From NCBI GenBank assembly GCA_965371245.1, contig CBDUXT010000027.1, positions 1 to 58,403 of the forward strand: 58,403 nucleotides of DNA, given 5' to 3'. The stretch is from CBDUXT01 sp965371245. Lineage in GTDB: Bacteria; Planctomycetota; Phycisphaerae; UBA1845. The notes beneath the pieces are model-generated. The model was given only the letters and a program-made list of their open reading frames with translations. It was not told where the DNA came from and did no database searches. Made by a program: the position numbers and the translations under genes. Of the stretch, positions 34,997 to 44,349 are shown one piece after another. How positions within the stretch are numbered: position 1 is the first letter of the stretch; each line of letters begins with the position of its first letter.

Positions 34997-36490
34997 ATGC
35001 CTGGACGAATCACAGCCGTGCGGTTTCTGGTTGTCGGCTTGATGGCCGCTCACTTAAGTAGCCTGGAAGCGGTTGCCGCCAACGATGACGGCGCGCGGAC
35101 GACTTCGATCACCGCGCGATACCGCAGTGTAGCCGACCGCATCGCTCGGGCTGCGCTGGCCGGAAATGATGGCTACAACAAGCTCGAAGAGCTGTGCCTG
35201 CGGGTCGGGCACCGGCTCAGTGGGTCGCCGCAACTTGAGAAGGCGATCGACTGGGCCATCGCGACCATGAAGGCCGACGGACAGGAGAACGTCCACCGCG
35301 AGAACGTCATGGTGCCGCACTGGGTGCGCGGGCAGGAGTCGGCGACGCTTGTCGAGCCACGGACCGCGGTGTTCCACATCCTGGGTCTCGGCGGTTCGGT
35401 GGGAACCTCGGCCAACGGCGTCACGGCCCCGGTCGTCGTCGTCAGCGACGAGGACGAGTTGAACGCGTTGGGCGAGGGCGCGCGCGGCAAGATCGTCCTG
35501 TTCAACAAGGTCATGCCGGAGTACGACGCCGAAACCGGGTCCGGCTATGGCAGGACGGTCCGCTATCGCACGAACGGGGCACGGCTCGCCGCCGCCAAGG
35601 GGGCCGTCGCATGTCTTGTGCGATCGGTCACGGCCATGAGCCTGCGCACGCCGCACACGGGGGCCATGCGATACGGCGACGCTACGGTGAAGATTCCCAC
35701 GGCCGCCATCGCCACGGAAGACGCGGAGATGCTGGCTCGTTTTCAGAAGCGCGGCATCGCGACGGTGGTCAACCTCAAGATGGAAGCCAAGACCCTTCCC
35801 GACGCGCTTTCCGCGAACGTGGTGGGCGAGCTGCGCGGCTCGACGCTCCCGGATGAGGTCGTGGTCATCGGCGGTCACCTCGACTCGTGGGACGTTGGCC
35901 AAGGGGCGCACGACGACGGCGGGGGCTGCATCATGGCCATGGAGGCGATCAACGTGTTGAGGAAGCTCAACCTGCGCCCCAGGCGCACCATTCGCGTGGT
36001 GCTGTTTACCAACGAAGAGAACGGCCTGGCCGGGGGAAGGGCGTATGCCAAGGACCACGAGAACGAGTTGGGCAATCACGTCGCCGCCATCGAGGCCGAC
36101 AGCGGCGTCTTTCGTCCCATGGGCTACGGGGTGTCGTGCAGTGACAAGGATCGCGAGACGCTGGCGGTCAAACAGGTGGGCGAGATCATGGCGCTTCTCT
36201 CGTCGTCGCTGGGTGGGCTGAGTGCGTCGGCCGGCGGCGGCGGGGCGGACATAGGCCCCATGCGTTCGGCGGACGTGGTGCTGATGGGCCACCGGGTCGA
36301 AGGCTCGCGCTACTTCAACTACCACCACACGCACGCCGACACGATCGACAAGGTGGACCCCGAGCTTCTCTCACAAAACATCGCCGCGATGGCCACCACG
36401 GCCTACATCATCGCCGATCTACCCGAGCCGCTGGGAGGAGTGAAGCGACCGGGCGTGATCACGCCAAGGGATTGGACACGAACGCCCTGA
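34997..36490 (+). CDS. Secreted M28-family zinc aminopeptidase/carboxypeptidase (carboxypeptidase Q-like)
   Basis: M28 enzymes are exopeptidases with two co-catalytic zinc ions. The product has 497 residues, with a signal peptide (MPGRITAVRFLVVGLMAAHL... cleavage near AVA). I chose the ATG at 34997 for the signal peptide and the GGGGAA upstream; ATG at 34985 is an alternative. The PA-domain insert lies at about residues 120-270. The metal site follows: GGHLDSWDVGQGAHDDGGG, then FTNEENGLAGG with the catalytic Glu, the IEADSGVF ligand region, and the final YHHTHADTIDKVDP histidine. The DSWDVGQGAHDDGGG form is typical of carboxypeptidase Q-like enzymes, which cleave dipeptides. It should act in the periplasm. 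The gene is divergent from mdh and not in an operon. Confidence 0.93.
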   Translation: MPGRITAVRFLVVGLMAAHLSSLEAVAANDDGARTTSITARYRSVADRIARAALAGNDGYNKLEELCLRVGHRLSGSPQLEKAIDWAIATMKADGQENVHRENVMVPHWVRGQESATLVEPRTAVFHILGLGGSVGTSANGVTAPVVVVSDEDELNALGEGARGKIVLFNKVMPEYDAETGSGYGRTVRYRTNGARLAAAKGAVACLVRSVTAMSLRTPHTGAMRYGDATVKIPTAAIATEDAEMLARFQKRGIATVVNLKMEAKTLPDALSANVVGELRGSTLPDEVVVIGGHLDSWDVGQGAHDDGGGCIMAMEAINVLRKLNLRPRRTIRVVLFTNEENGLAGGRAYAKDHENELGNHVAAIEADSGVFRPMGYGVSCSDKDRETLAVKQVGEIMALLSSSLGGLSASAGGGGADIGPMRSADVVLMGHRVEGSRYFNYHHTHADTIDKVDPELLSQNIAAMATTAYIIADLPEPLGGVKRPGVITPRDWTRTP

Positions 36491-36830
36491 AGCCACCGGC
36501 AGGATGCCGGTGCCACACAGGGCGGTGCGTACGGCAGAGTCGCTTCCTGTGTGCCGAGCCGCGGGCTTCAGCCCGCGCGGATTCCCTGATGTTGACGCAT
36601 GCTCAGCCTTCATGGAACGCCACACGAGACCGGACGTCGCTCTACCGGTTTGCATACCGCGTGGCCGCCGTGCCCATGCTGTTTCGGAACGTATTGTGAT
36701 TCCGATCACCACCACATGCCCACGCAAGCGTGGGCATGGCACCCAACGCCACTGACGTGCGGGCCGGTGAAGTTGCCTCCGCGACCGAGGCTGGCCACGC
36801 CCGATCGTGTTCCCGCGAAATGGTTCCGGG
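36491..36830. repeat. Intergenic region with several palindromic repeats
   Basis: This 340-base convergent gap contains no gene I can support. It holds at least three palindromes: CCACCGGCAGGATGCCGGTG near 36493-36512, CCGAGCCGCGGGCTTCAGCC and its continuation at 36554-36580 (the exact reverse complement of 45152-45178), and GCCCACGCAAGCGTGGGC at about 36718-36735. Each belongs to, or resembles, a repeat family seen elsewhere in the window. Confidence 0.7.
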
Positions 36831-38843
36831 TTACTTCAACGCGGCAAGCGCCTTCCGCAGGCGATCGGAGTCCGGGTTGACCAGCAACCCTTCCGTTAGG
36901 ATTCTGATGGCCTCTTCTCGGCGATCGTTCGAGGTCAACAACTGCGCGAGACTCGTTCGGACGGCGTCCGATGACGGATCCATCGCGAGCGCATCGCCCA
37001 GATGACCGATGGCCTCGGCAGTGCGCCCCTGCCGACGACAGAGTTCAGCCCATCGCACGTGCGGAAGGACGAGTGTCGCGTCGAGGCGCGTCGCCATCTG
37101 AAAATGGTTCTCCGCCTCGGCATCACGCGACAAGGCCTCGAGTGAAAGCGCGAGGTTCGCGTGCGCTCGCGCGTCGTCCGGGTTGTCTGTGAGATAGCGC
37201 CGATAGGTCTCCTCGGCCCCCGCGTGATTGCCGCGCGCGGCGTGCGCGCTGGCCAATCCGAACCTGGCCTCGTGCTTGTTGGGCATGGCCAGTAGGGCCT
37301 GCTCGTATTCATAAGCAGCGCGGTCAAGCGCGCCGCGCCTCATCTGGATGTGCCCGAGGTTTGTGTGGGCCTGAGCTAGTGGCTCGGACCAGGCGACGCA
37401 ATGGTCAAGCATGTACTCAAACTGGACTTGGGCCTCATCAAGCTCACCGCGCTCACGCAGGAGCAAGCCCAGGTTGCCCCGCGCCAGCCAGCTCGCCGGG
37501 TGGTGCTCGATGGTGTGTCGCCAGAGGGTTTCAACATTCTTGTAGATGAGGGTCTGGTGATAGGTCACGGCGCCGAGTACCGCCGCGGCGACGAACATGG
37601 TGACCAAGACATGCGGTGGATAGCCGCGGAGGCTAGTAGCATTTGGCGCAGCCCTTGAGACACGTTCCGCCACGGCGTGGATAACTCCGACAACGGCCGT
37701 GATGACCCCCAGGCTGGCGAGGTACTGGAAGTGATCGGCCACAAAGGAGAATCGCAGCGGCGCAACGTTCACAAAGCCCAGCGCCGGGGACAAAGACACG
37801 GCCGTGTACCAGGCGGCCACCGCGAGCCCGCGCCCGAGGCGTTTCCAGGCGACGCACACACCGACGGCGATGATCGCCGCGGCGATGGGCCACATCCACT
37901 GCGTCAGGGCTGACGTGTCGATGGTCCAGCGCGGGTAATTGAAGACGAGCGGATGCGGCCAGAGCAGCTTTCCGGTGTAGAACCAGACCGCCCGGCCGGC
38001 GACGAGGACACGGTCGGCGAGCGGAAGTTCCCAATGAGCCGCTTCGGCACCGTGAAGGACGTTGTGGTGTTCGTACAGCGCCGTGACGATGCCCATCGCG
38101 ACACCAAGGACGAAGAACGGCGCGAGCCGCAGCACGTCCCTCGGCGTGATGCCCCCCCGCCGCCACCAACAGAGCAAGAGCAGTGTTACCGGCAGTGTGC
38201 AGATGACGGTCTTGGACAATAGGCCCAGCAGAAACAGGACGAGCGCCGCGACGTAGTGGGTTCCGCGGCCGCTGGATTCGAAACGAAAATAGCTCCAAAC
38301 CGAAAGCAGGAAGAACAACCCGGACAGGACGTTCTTTCGTTCGGTGATCCACGCGACCGATTCGACGTGGACGGGGTGGAGCGCGAAGATCAGCGCAACG
38401 GCGTACGCTCCGGCGAATCGAAGCCGACCGAGAACGCGCCACACAAGCACGGCGTTGACGGCGTGGAGGAGCACGTTGACGATGTGGTACCCACCCGCCG
38501 CGAGCCCCCACAGCCGATACTCCAACCAGTAAGTGGTAAAGACAAGCGGGTAGTACTGTGGGGTCTCGCCGGAGGTCCAGATTCGCCAGAGGCCGTCCAG
38601 CGATCCGAGGAGTGGGTTTTGGTAGACGTAGTCGTCGTCATCCCAGATGAACCCGCTGTCGAACGTCGCGCTGTATACCAGTACCGTGGCGAGGACCAAG
38701 AGCAAGCCCGCAAGCCACGAACGGCCCGAATCCTCGCCGGCCTCAACGGCGAACCATCCACGTTCACGATTCCTCCACGGCTGGTTACTGCTGGCACGGA
38801 AGCCCATGGCCTCATCATAGGTGCGTCGCGCCTTGGTGACCAC
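36831..38843 (-). CDS. TMTC-like polytopic membrane protein with C-terminal TPR repeats
   Basis: The product has 670 residues from a GTG at 38843, or 658 from an ATG at 38807; neither has a strong ribosome site. The N-terminal part (to about residue 410) has roughly ten membrane helices. Hallmark motifs are FIWDDDDYVYQNPLL near the first helix, ALHPVHVESVAWITERKNVLSGLF, KTVICTLPV and SPALGFVNVAPLRFSFVADHFQYLASLG. These match a bacterial family related to eukaryotic TMTC O-mannosyltransferases (GT-C fold), in which an early acidic pair is the expected catalytic centre. About 230 residues of TPR repeats follow. It probably transfers a sugar from a lipid donor to exported protein, but that activity is inferred. 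It converges on the M28 gene. Confidence 0.87.
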   Translation of the reverse strand: MVTKARRTYDEAMGFRASSNQPWRNRERGWFAVEAGEDSGRSWLAGLLLVLATVLVYSATFDSGFIWDDDDYVYQNPLLGSLDGLWRIWTSGETPQYYPLVFTTYWLEYRLWGLAAGGYHIVNVLLHAVNAVLVWRVLGRLRFAGAYAVALIFALHPVHVESVAWITERKNVLSGLFFLLSVWSYFRFESSGRGTHYVAALVLFLLGLLSKTVICTLPVTLLLLCWWRRGGITPRDVLRLAPFFVLGVAMGIVTALYEHHNVLHGAEAAHWELPLADRVLVAGRAVWFYTGKLLWPHPLVFNYPRWTIDTSALTQWMWPIAAAIIAVGVCVAWKRLGRGLAVAAWYTAVSLSPALGFVNVAPLRFSFVADHFQYLASLGVITAVVGVIHAVAERVSRAAPNATSLRGYPPHVLVTMFVAAAVLGAVTYHQTLIYKNVETLWRHTIEHHPASWLARGNLGLLLRERGELDEAQVQFEYMLDHCVAWSEPLAQAHTNLGHIQMRRGALDRAAYEYEQALLAMPNKHEARFGLASAHAARGNHAGAEETYRRYLTDNPDDARAHANLALSLEALSRDAEAENHFQMATRLDATLVLPHVRWAELCRRQGRTAEAIGHLGDALAMDPSSDAVRTSLAQLLTSNDRREEAIRILTEGLLVNPDSDRLRKALAALK

Positions 38844-39089
38844 GACGCGTCAGCCGCGCCCGCGACTCAGCCCGACGTAGCGCGCTCACTCATCCGCCAG
38901 TAGCTTGGGGACCAGTTCGTCGAATGCAGGTCCCCACACCGGCGCTCCAGGGTCGCCTGCGGGCGTGGTGAAACTCGTGCGTCGCCACGCGGCGCGGTAC
39001 ATTCTCATGGACGATCCGTGGCTGCATCACCGAACGAGCAGTGAGGATTGCGAGAAACGCACCATGCACGGCAGCGGCCGGTATACAGA

Positions 39090-40964
39090 ATGTCCAAAGC
39101 CGGACGACAGACCTTGAGTAGACCCAAACCAGAGGTGACGAAAGTCGCAGGGGGCGCGTTCGGCCGCGTCGCGCGGCGAGCCGGCGGTCCGTTCGCCCTA
39201 CTCGCCGTAGGCATCGGCATGCTGGCATCGGGCTGGGGAGCCTGGCCCGACGTCCTGATCGACTTCGGCCGCGAGCTATACGTCCCCTGGCAGCTCTTGG
39301 AGGGGAAGCTCCTTTACCGTGACATCGCCTACCTGAACGGGCCGCTTTCTCCCTATCTCAATGCCCTTTGGTTCCGGCTCTTCGGGGTCGGTCTATCGAC
39401 GTTGGTGCTCGCGAACCTTGCCATTCTGGGCCTGACCGTTGTGCTTGTGTACCGAATGTTAGTGCAGGTTTCCACGCGCCTCGCGGCCACCGTCGCGTGT
39501 GCCACATTCCTGGCGGTTTTCGCGTTCGGTCAGTTGATCTGGGTCGGGAACTACAACTTCGTCTGTCCCTACTCGCACGAGCTGACTCACGGATTGCTGT
39601 TGTGCGCCGCAGGGCTGACGTCTTTTCTCAGATTCCTTCGCACTGGTCGGCTCAGACTCGTTGCAGACATGGGACTCACCGTCGGGCTGACGTTCTTGAC
39701 CAAGCCGGAAGTCTTCCTGGCCGGCGCCGCGACGATGACAGTCGGCCTGGCACTGTCGATGCTTGTCGAACGCCCACCGTGGCAACGAGCGGCCTGCCGC
39801 GTCGCAACGTTCATCATGGCCGCCCTCGTCCCCCCGGCGTTGACCTACTTCGCCCTGCAAGCCGCCATGCCCTCCGACGCGGCGCTCCGCGGCACGCTCA
39901 GTTCCTGCGCGTACCTGTTCAACGCGGACCTCACAGCGCTGCCGTTCTACAAGCAGGGGATGGGGCTTCTCGGTCCTGGTGGCAGCGTGCTAACCATGTT
40001 GAAGTGGTCAGCGTTGTATCTGGTCGCGCTCATGCCGTTGATTGCGATGGCTCTGTTGAGGGGAGTGCCCGAACGCTCACGCCGGCCCCTCTGTTTGATC
40101 GCCTCACTAGCGATCGGCGCTCTGCTCCTCTGGCAAAGCGATGACATTGACTGGCCGCGGATCGCGATGCCCTGGCCGATTTTCATGGCCGCGATCGGCA
40201 TCGTCGCACTGGTATACCTGCCGCGCCATCACGACGACCGCGATGCAAGCAGGCGGCTCGTGACAATCATCACACTCAGCACATTCGCGCTGGCGCTACT
40301 CGCGAAGATGGTGCTAAATGTGCGGATACATCATTACGGCTTCGTACTCGCGGCGCCGGCCGCCATGCTGGTCATCGTTACCCTGGTCGCGTGGGTTCCC
40401 GAATGGATCTCACAGCGCGGAGGGTGTGCGTGGCTGTTCCGCGGACCGGTGCTGGCCGTCCTGCTTGTGAGCGTTGCCGCCCACGTCCAGCGAAGCGACC
40501 AGTGGTTTGAAACAAAGAGCCACGCGGTCGGCACCGGCGCGGACCGCTTTTCCGCGGACGCACGCGGAGACGCGGTGAACACGATGTTGACCGAACTCGA
40601 CAAGCGGGCTCGCGCCGGTGCGACGCTCGCCGTCCTTCCGGAGGGAGTGATGCTCAACTATCTCGCCCGTCGAACGAACCCCACGCCCTACACCACGTTC
40701 ATGCCACCGGAGATGATCGTCTTCGGCGAGGCGACGATGCTCGCGGCGTTTCAGGCCGACCCGCCGGACTTCGTCATCCTGGTCCACAAGGACACGTCGG
40801 AATACGGCCCGCGGTTCTTCGGCCGAGATTATGGGGAAGACTTGTTTAACTGGATTCGGGAAAACTACCGGCCGGCTAGCCAGGTCGGCGCGGTCCCCCT
40901 TCAAACCGACGGCTTTGGGCTGCTTCTCTTGGAGGCCGCGGGCGCTCGCTGTAACACGCCTTGA
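39090..40964 (+). CDS. ArnT/PMT-like membrane glycosyltransferase (GT-C fold)
   Basis: The 624-residue protein has about ten to twelve membrane helices and should use a polyprenyl-linked sugar at the outer face of the inner membrane. I use the ATG at 39090; an upstream TTG in frame is less likely. After a basic N terminus comes the first loop motif DVLIDFGRELYVPWQLLEGKLLYRDIAYLNGPLSPYLNAL, in which the Asp in DFGRE is placed like the catalytic acid of GT39-type enzymes. Further helices are at about 30-50, 100-125, 145-165, 195-215 and onward. The C terminus forms a soluble domain (about 500-624). The only close neighbour is the TMTC-like gene on the other strand, so a link with it is tentative. 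The acceptor is unknown. Confidence 0.85.
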   Translation: MSKAGRQTLSRPKPEVTKVAGGAFGRVARRAGGPFALLAVGIGMLASGWGAWPDVLIDFGRELYVPWQLLEGKLLYRDIAYLNGPLSPYLNALWFRLFGVGLSTLVLANLAILGLTVVLVYRMLVQVSTRLAATVACATFLAVFAFGQLIWVGNYNFVCPYSHELTHGLLLCAAGLTSFLRFLRTGRLRLVADMGLTVGLTFLTKPEVFLAGAATMTVGLALSMLVERPPWQRAACRVATFIMAALVPPALTYFALQAAMPSDAALRGTLSSCAYLFNADLTALPFYKQGMGLLGPGGSVLTMLKWSALYLVALMPLIAMALLRGVPERSRRPLCLIASLAIGALLLWQSDDIDWPRIAMPWPIFMAAIGIVALVYLPRHHDDRDASRRLVTIITLSTFALALLAKMVLNVRIHHYGFVLAAPAAMLVIVTLVAWVPEWISQRGGCAWLFRGPVLAVLLVSVAAHVQRSDQWFETKSHAVGTGADRFSADARGDAVNTMLTELDKRARAGATLAVLPEGVMLNYLARRTNPTPYTTFMPPEMIVFGEATMLAAFQADPPDFVILVHKDTSEYGPRFFGRDYGEDLFNWIRENYRPASQVGAVPLQTDGFGLLLLEAAGARCNTP

Positions 40965-41029
40965 CAAGCGGCGGCTCCCGCGAAACGGGCCGCACAACCA
41001 CTACATGAGCCGGCGGGAAGCCCGGACCG

Positions 41030-42067
41030 TCACCGACCGCAGCACTTCTTGTACTTTCGGCCGCTGCCACATGGACATTGGTCGTTGCGGCCGACGGTGA
41101 GTTCCTCCCGACGAACGGGATCCGCCGCCCAGTCATCCGACGAGTCGGGCACCGGCCTGGTTCGACGACTCAATATGTTTCGCCAATTAGAACGCGGCTC
41201 TCCAAGGAACGCGTCGCAAAGCTCGTTGATTCCCTCTTCGGTGCCCAGGTCAAACTCACGCAGTTCGAGCACGACGGGTTCGTCTTTGCCGGCTTTGGCC
41301 ATCTCGTCCGGCCCTATCGTGGGCAGGAGATCGATCTGCCCCTTGGACATGGCATGAGCCCTCAGCAACTGCTCGATCGCCTCGCGCGCGAGCTCCCGCC
41401 GAAGCTTGTTGGGCACATCGTGCGCCTCGCGCACGTGCCGAAGTACCGCGTGAAAGTGCGGCACGGCCTCCAAAGGTCTGTTGGTCTCAAAAAGAAGTTG
41501 GCCGAGCATGCTATGCGCTTCGATGCCCTTGGGATCGACTTGGATCGCGCGCTCATAGGTTTCCTCGGCGCGCTCCTTTTGGTCGGCATGGTTGTAGAGA
41601 TTCCCCAGCCGCACCCACAGAAACGCCCGCTCGGGCTCCGCGTCGATCAACTCCTTAAGATGGGCCTCGCATTCCGTCGCGTAACGGAAGACTTTCTTGT
41701 CGAAAGTCGCGAGACCCCCAAGGATGAGCGGCACATCCTCTATCCCGGACATTTCCGCTACCGCCATCGCAGCGATGGACATGAACGTTGCAGGTGGAAG
41801 TTCCCACGGGCCGCCGGCGTCACACTTTCGGCACCGAAAATACCCGGTGAATCCCACGGCGCGGCCGATGGCATCCCCCTCGGACGACTTGGAGACCGTC
41901 GGGTCGAGGATCACCGTGCCGACGTTGTATCTCCCCGACGCGCCGCACGCGCCGCAAACGAGCGATAAAGGTCTTCCGACCTTTGGCACCGCGCGGACAT
42001 CGACGCGCCGTGGCGAGGAGCCGCGACGGGACAAACGGGCGCGGCGTGCTTTCGTCTTCCGTGACAT
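41030..42067 (-). CDS. TPR protein with C-terminal SEC-C zinc motif
   Basis: The product has 345 residues starting at the ATG at 42067, which follows GGAGGACTTCGC, a good ribosome site. The N-terminal third is basic and holds CGACGASGRY and FRCRKCDAGGPW, two CxxC-type pairs that could bind zinc. Residues about 120-210 form TPR-like helix pairs (LWVRLGNLYNHADQKERAEETYERAIQVDPKGIEAHSMLGQLLFETNRPLEAVPHF). The last 20 residues are the SEC-C motif NDQCPCGSGRKYKKCC, which is best known from the SecA tail but occurs in many unrelated proteins. The combined architecture is found in many bacteria with no assigned function. The gene is isolated on its strand. Confidence 0.85.
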   Translation of the reverse strand: MSRKTKARRARLSRRGSSPRRVDVRAVPKVGRPLSLVCGACGASGRYNVGTVILDPTVSKSSEGDAIGRAVGFTGYFRCRKCDAGGPWELPPATFMSIAAMAVAEMSGIEDVPLILGGLATFDKKVFRYATECEAHLKELIDAEPERAFLWVRLGNLYNHADQKERAEETYERAIQVDPKGIEAHSMLGQLLFETNRPLEAVPHFHAVLRHVREAHDVPNKLRRELAREAIEQLLRAHAMSKGQIDLLPTIGPDEMAKAGKDEPVVLELREFDLGTEEGINELCDAFLGEPRSNWRNILSRRTRPVPDSSDDWAADPVRREELTVGRNDQCPCGSGRKYKKCCGR

Positions 42068-42298
42068 GCGAAGTCCTCCATGGGTCAAGCCGTGCAATGC
42101 GAGCGCCGACTATACCACGCTTTGCTTCCGATGCTACCGTGACTTGGCCCAGCCGCTCGGCGACGGGCGCCCGCGGAGGAGGCGATGCCTGTGAGGTTTT
42201 CCCGCCGGCGCGGTAATGCACAGCCCCGACGGCGAAGCCCGGTTGCACGATCCCGCCATGGCCAGTGTGGGTTCGCCCTTTCGTCGCGCCTGTGATCG

Positions 42299-42664
42299 CT
42301 ACGTCCCGGCCCGTGCCGCGGAAATCTCGAACACGCCGAAATCGTCACCTACCAGGAGATTACGAAGCTCCAGCACCCTCAGACGGTAATCCTTCTTCCC
42401 AACCCGAAACGGCACGACATCGCCCGGTTCCACCGAGAGGGTATCCACGACGGCCCGGTTGAACGTCCCGCGGATCGAGAGCAAGACCTGTCCACCCGTG
42501 ATGTCCCCGATCCTGACCTTCAGGGCGCCGGGCGAACCGGGGACACGTTTGCTTTGCCGCTGGATGATCGTCATGCGAATGGGATCATCCGCAAAGCCGA
42601 CGTTGGTTACGGCGCATCCGGAAAGGAGCAACACGGCCAATCCTGCGCAGGCGAGCTTTTGCAT
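42299..42664 (-). CDS. Small lipoprotein of unknown function
   Basis: The 121-residue protein has a clear lipoprotein signal with lipobox LSGC (Cys17), and AGGAGGTAAAG just upstream of the ATG, an excellent ribosome site. The mature part is a compact, mainly beta region (IRMTIIQRQSKRV, KVRIGDITGGQVLLSIRG, VPFRVGKKDYRLRVLELRNLLVGDDFGVFEIS) with no cysteine other than the lipidated one. I do not recognise a family. It is monocistronic in this window. Its function is unknown; the predicted location is the inner or outer membrane, facing the periplasm. Confidence 0.85.
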   Translation of the reverse strand: MQKLACAGLAVLLLSGCAVTNVGFADDPIRMTIIQRQSKRVPGSPGALKVRIGDITGGQVLLSIRGTFNRAVVDTLSVEPGDVVPFRVGKKDYRLRVLELRNLLVGDDFGVFEISAARAGT

Positions 42665-43104
42665 GGTCTTTACCTCCTCAAGAACGGTTTGGATGTGAGC
42701 AGTGTGGCGTTGACGGTCTGACGCGTCATCCCCCTATGATCGCTTCGCGGATGATCCAGGGACACACATGTGGGGTCCACCGTCGCCTGCCGCGCACCGC
42801 TGACGGAGTCCGACCCCACCGACGTTCTGGCCGCCCCGTTGCTTGACGCCCTCCCCCGCGTGATCGGTGGCAAGTCGCGCTTGGATGGCGCAGGGCGTTT
42901 GCATCGCTGCGTCTTGCCGGGACGCTCGTTGGCTCGCGTCGCTCACGGGTCGGTCCTCGATGACCATCTTCGACATGGTCCCACATCAAAACCCGACATG
43001 TTCCAACAGAGCCTCGAGAACCGCAACACGCTGATGGATAGTCCATATGTACAAGTACAATCCGAGAATCACCGCACCCGATAGTATCGCAGTCCACCTC
43101 CTCT
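42665..43104. other. Intergenic region, no gene found
   Basis: The 440 bases between the small lipoprotein and the orphan gene carry no convincing reading frame on either strand. The sequence GTGGGGTCC at 42771-42779 faces GACCCCACC at 42810-42818, an imperfect inverted pair similar in wording to other palindromes in the window. The lipoprotein promoter must lie on the left side but was not recognised. Confidence 0.45.
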
Positions 43105-44349
43105 TCATCGCGCTAGCCGCTTCAGATTACGAACCAGCAGCCGATCAAAGATACGCTTCTCGATGGCATCATATCGTGCCTTCTCCGAGGACACCGTCTG
43201 TTTGTCGCGGTAAACATTGCGCAGCTTCTTGGCTGCAGCGAGTATCTTCCCGGCCACAGCCGCCTTAGGATTGCCGAGTTTGTGCTCCGCAACGAACTGG
43301 TCTGTATAGGCGTCCCACTCGTCTTTCTCGTCCGCGGAGCGTTTCTTCAGTAACTCCGCGTATTCTTCCGCGTGATTCAGCTTGTACTGCTTCGAATTCC
43401 TGGCGATCTTGGCCAGGTAGTCTTTGACGGACGTCTTTTCGAAGCTTGCAGACTTCTCGATGACGTCCGGATGCAGAGGTACATCATAGAGGTATTTCAG
43501 TCTATCGAGATCCTTCCTGCCTATCACGGAAGCCCCATCCCAATACTTGAGACCGCCAAGCCAGTGCCCGAAACCCATATCTAGGTCGTTCGGATCATAC
43601 GGTTCTTGTCGATGCCAGTCCTGATCGAACGAGGCTTCCTGCACTGTCTGAACCTGATAGGGCTCTTCATCCTCTCTCTTGAAGAACTCTACCGACGATG
43701 GCATCCACCTCCCATCGACATTGGCCAACTTCGTCTGAGAGCGTGCGATCGCCAACCCACTTGCCGCTCGCAAGGTTGCACTAATCGGTTGCGATCCTTT
43801 CTCGGTATCCAAGACCCACTCCATGCTTTTGCTATCGCCTTGAATTCCGCAAGTAATTACCCGCTGGGTACCGGATAGCGTCGAAACGCAGTTCTCCATT
43901 TTCATGTCATCGTTGATATGAGAATGAGGCCTAAGGCCCCAGTCTTCGAGCCCCAGAGCCGGATCCCATGCGTAAGGTTCGTGGGTGAGCGCCCAATGAG
44001 AACTTCCTTGCTTAGTCCAAACCTTGCCATTGTAGAGAAGTTGGTGCTGCGGTTCCTTGAACTTGAAGGCATGCATCTCTTCGGTCTGTTTCCATCTTTC
44101 ACCATTCTCTTTCAGATATTTCAGGACTTCCTCATGTGTCTTGGGGTGAAAGCCATTCTGGTCCCCAAGGTTTCGTTCCCACCGTGTATGTGCAGCAATT
44201 CGTACTTCAAATCGCTCCTGATAATCTCCGTGATCCAGCGTCCAATTGATGTAAGCGGTCGTAAACTTTGCACGCTCCTCCTTAACCGCTTGAATCTCAG
44301 GAGGCATGTGACTTACTTGGAGGCAGAAAGCAGCCAATAGAGTTACCAT
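43105..44349 (-). CDS. Exported protein of unknown function, LolA-like central region
   Basis: The product has about 414 residues starting at the ATG at 44349 with GGAGAC upstream. A short hydrophobic leader (MVTLLAAFCLQVSH) may be a signal peptide. The middle contains CVSTLSGTQRVITCGIQG, MEWVLDTEKGSQPISATLR, then RSQTKLANVDGRWMPSSVEFFKRE. The order matches the beta-strand pattern of LolA-like outer-membrane lipoprotein-sorting domains, in which a WVIDPEKG-type strand is followed by a DGVWFPxxVEYY-type strand. The C-terminal third is lysine-rich and helical. GC content looks clearly lower than in its neighbours, closer to 50% by eye, which suggests transfer or an outlier gene. It has no operon partner. 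The LolA-like call is an inference. Confidence 0.72.
   Translation of the reverse strand: MVTLLAAFCLQVSHMPPEIQAVKEERAKFTTAYINWTLDHGDYQERFEVRIAAHTRWERNLGDQNGFHPKTHEEVLKYLKENGERWKQTEEMHAFKFKEPQHQLLYNGKVWTKQGSSHWALTHEPYAWDPALGLEDWGLRPHSHINDDMKMENCVSTLSGTQRVITCGIQGDSKSMEWVLDTEKGSQPISATLRAASGLAIARSQTKLANVDGRWMPSSVEFFKREDEEPYQVQTVQEASFDQDWHRQEPYDPNDLDMGFGHWLGGLKYWDGASVIGRKDLDRLKYLYDVPLHPDVIEKSASFEKTSVKDYLAKIARNSKQYKLNHAEEYAELLKKRSADEKDEWDAYTDQFVAEHKLGNPKAAVAGKILAAAKKLRNVYRDKQTVSSEKARYDAIEKRIFDRLLVRNLKRLAR

Noticed and set aside
35054..36334. A 426-codon minus-strand frame opposite the M28 peptidase
   Set aside because: It is a His- and Arg-rich complement of a clear zinc peptidase gene.
42726..43097. 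Possible small gene in either strand of the gap before the orphan gene
   Set aside because: No ribosome site, signal peptide or family resemblance on either strand.
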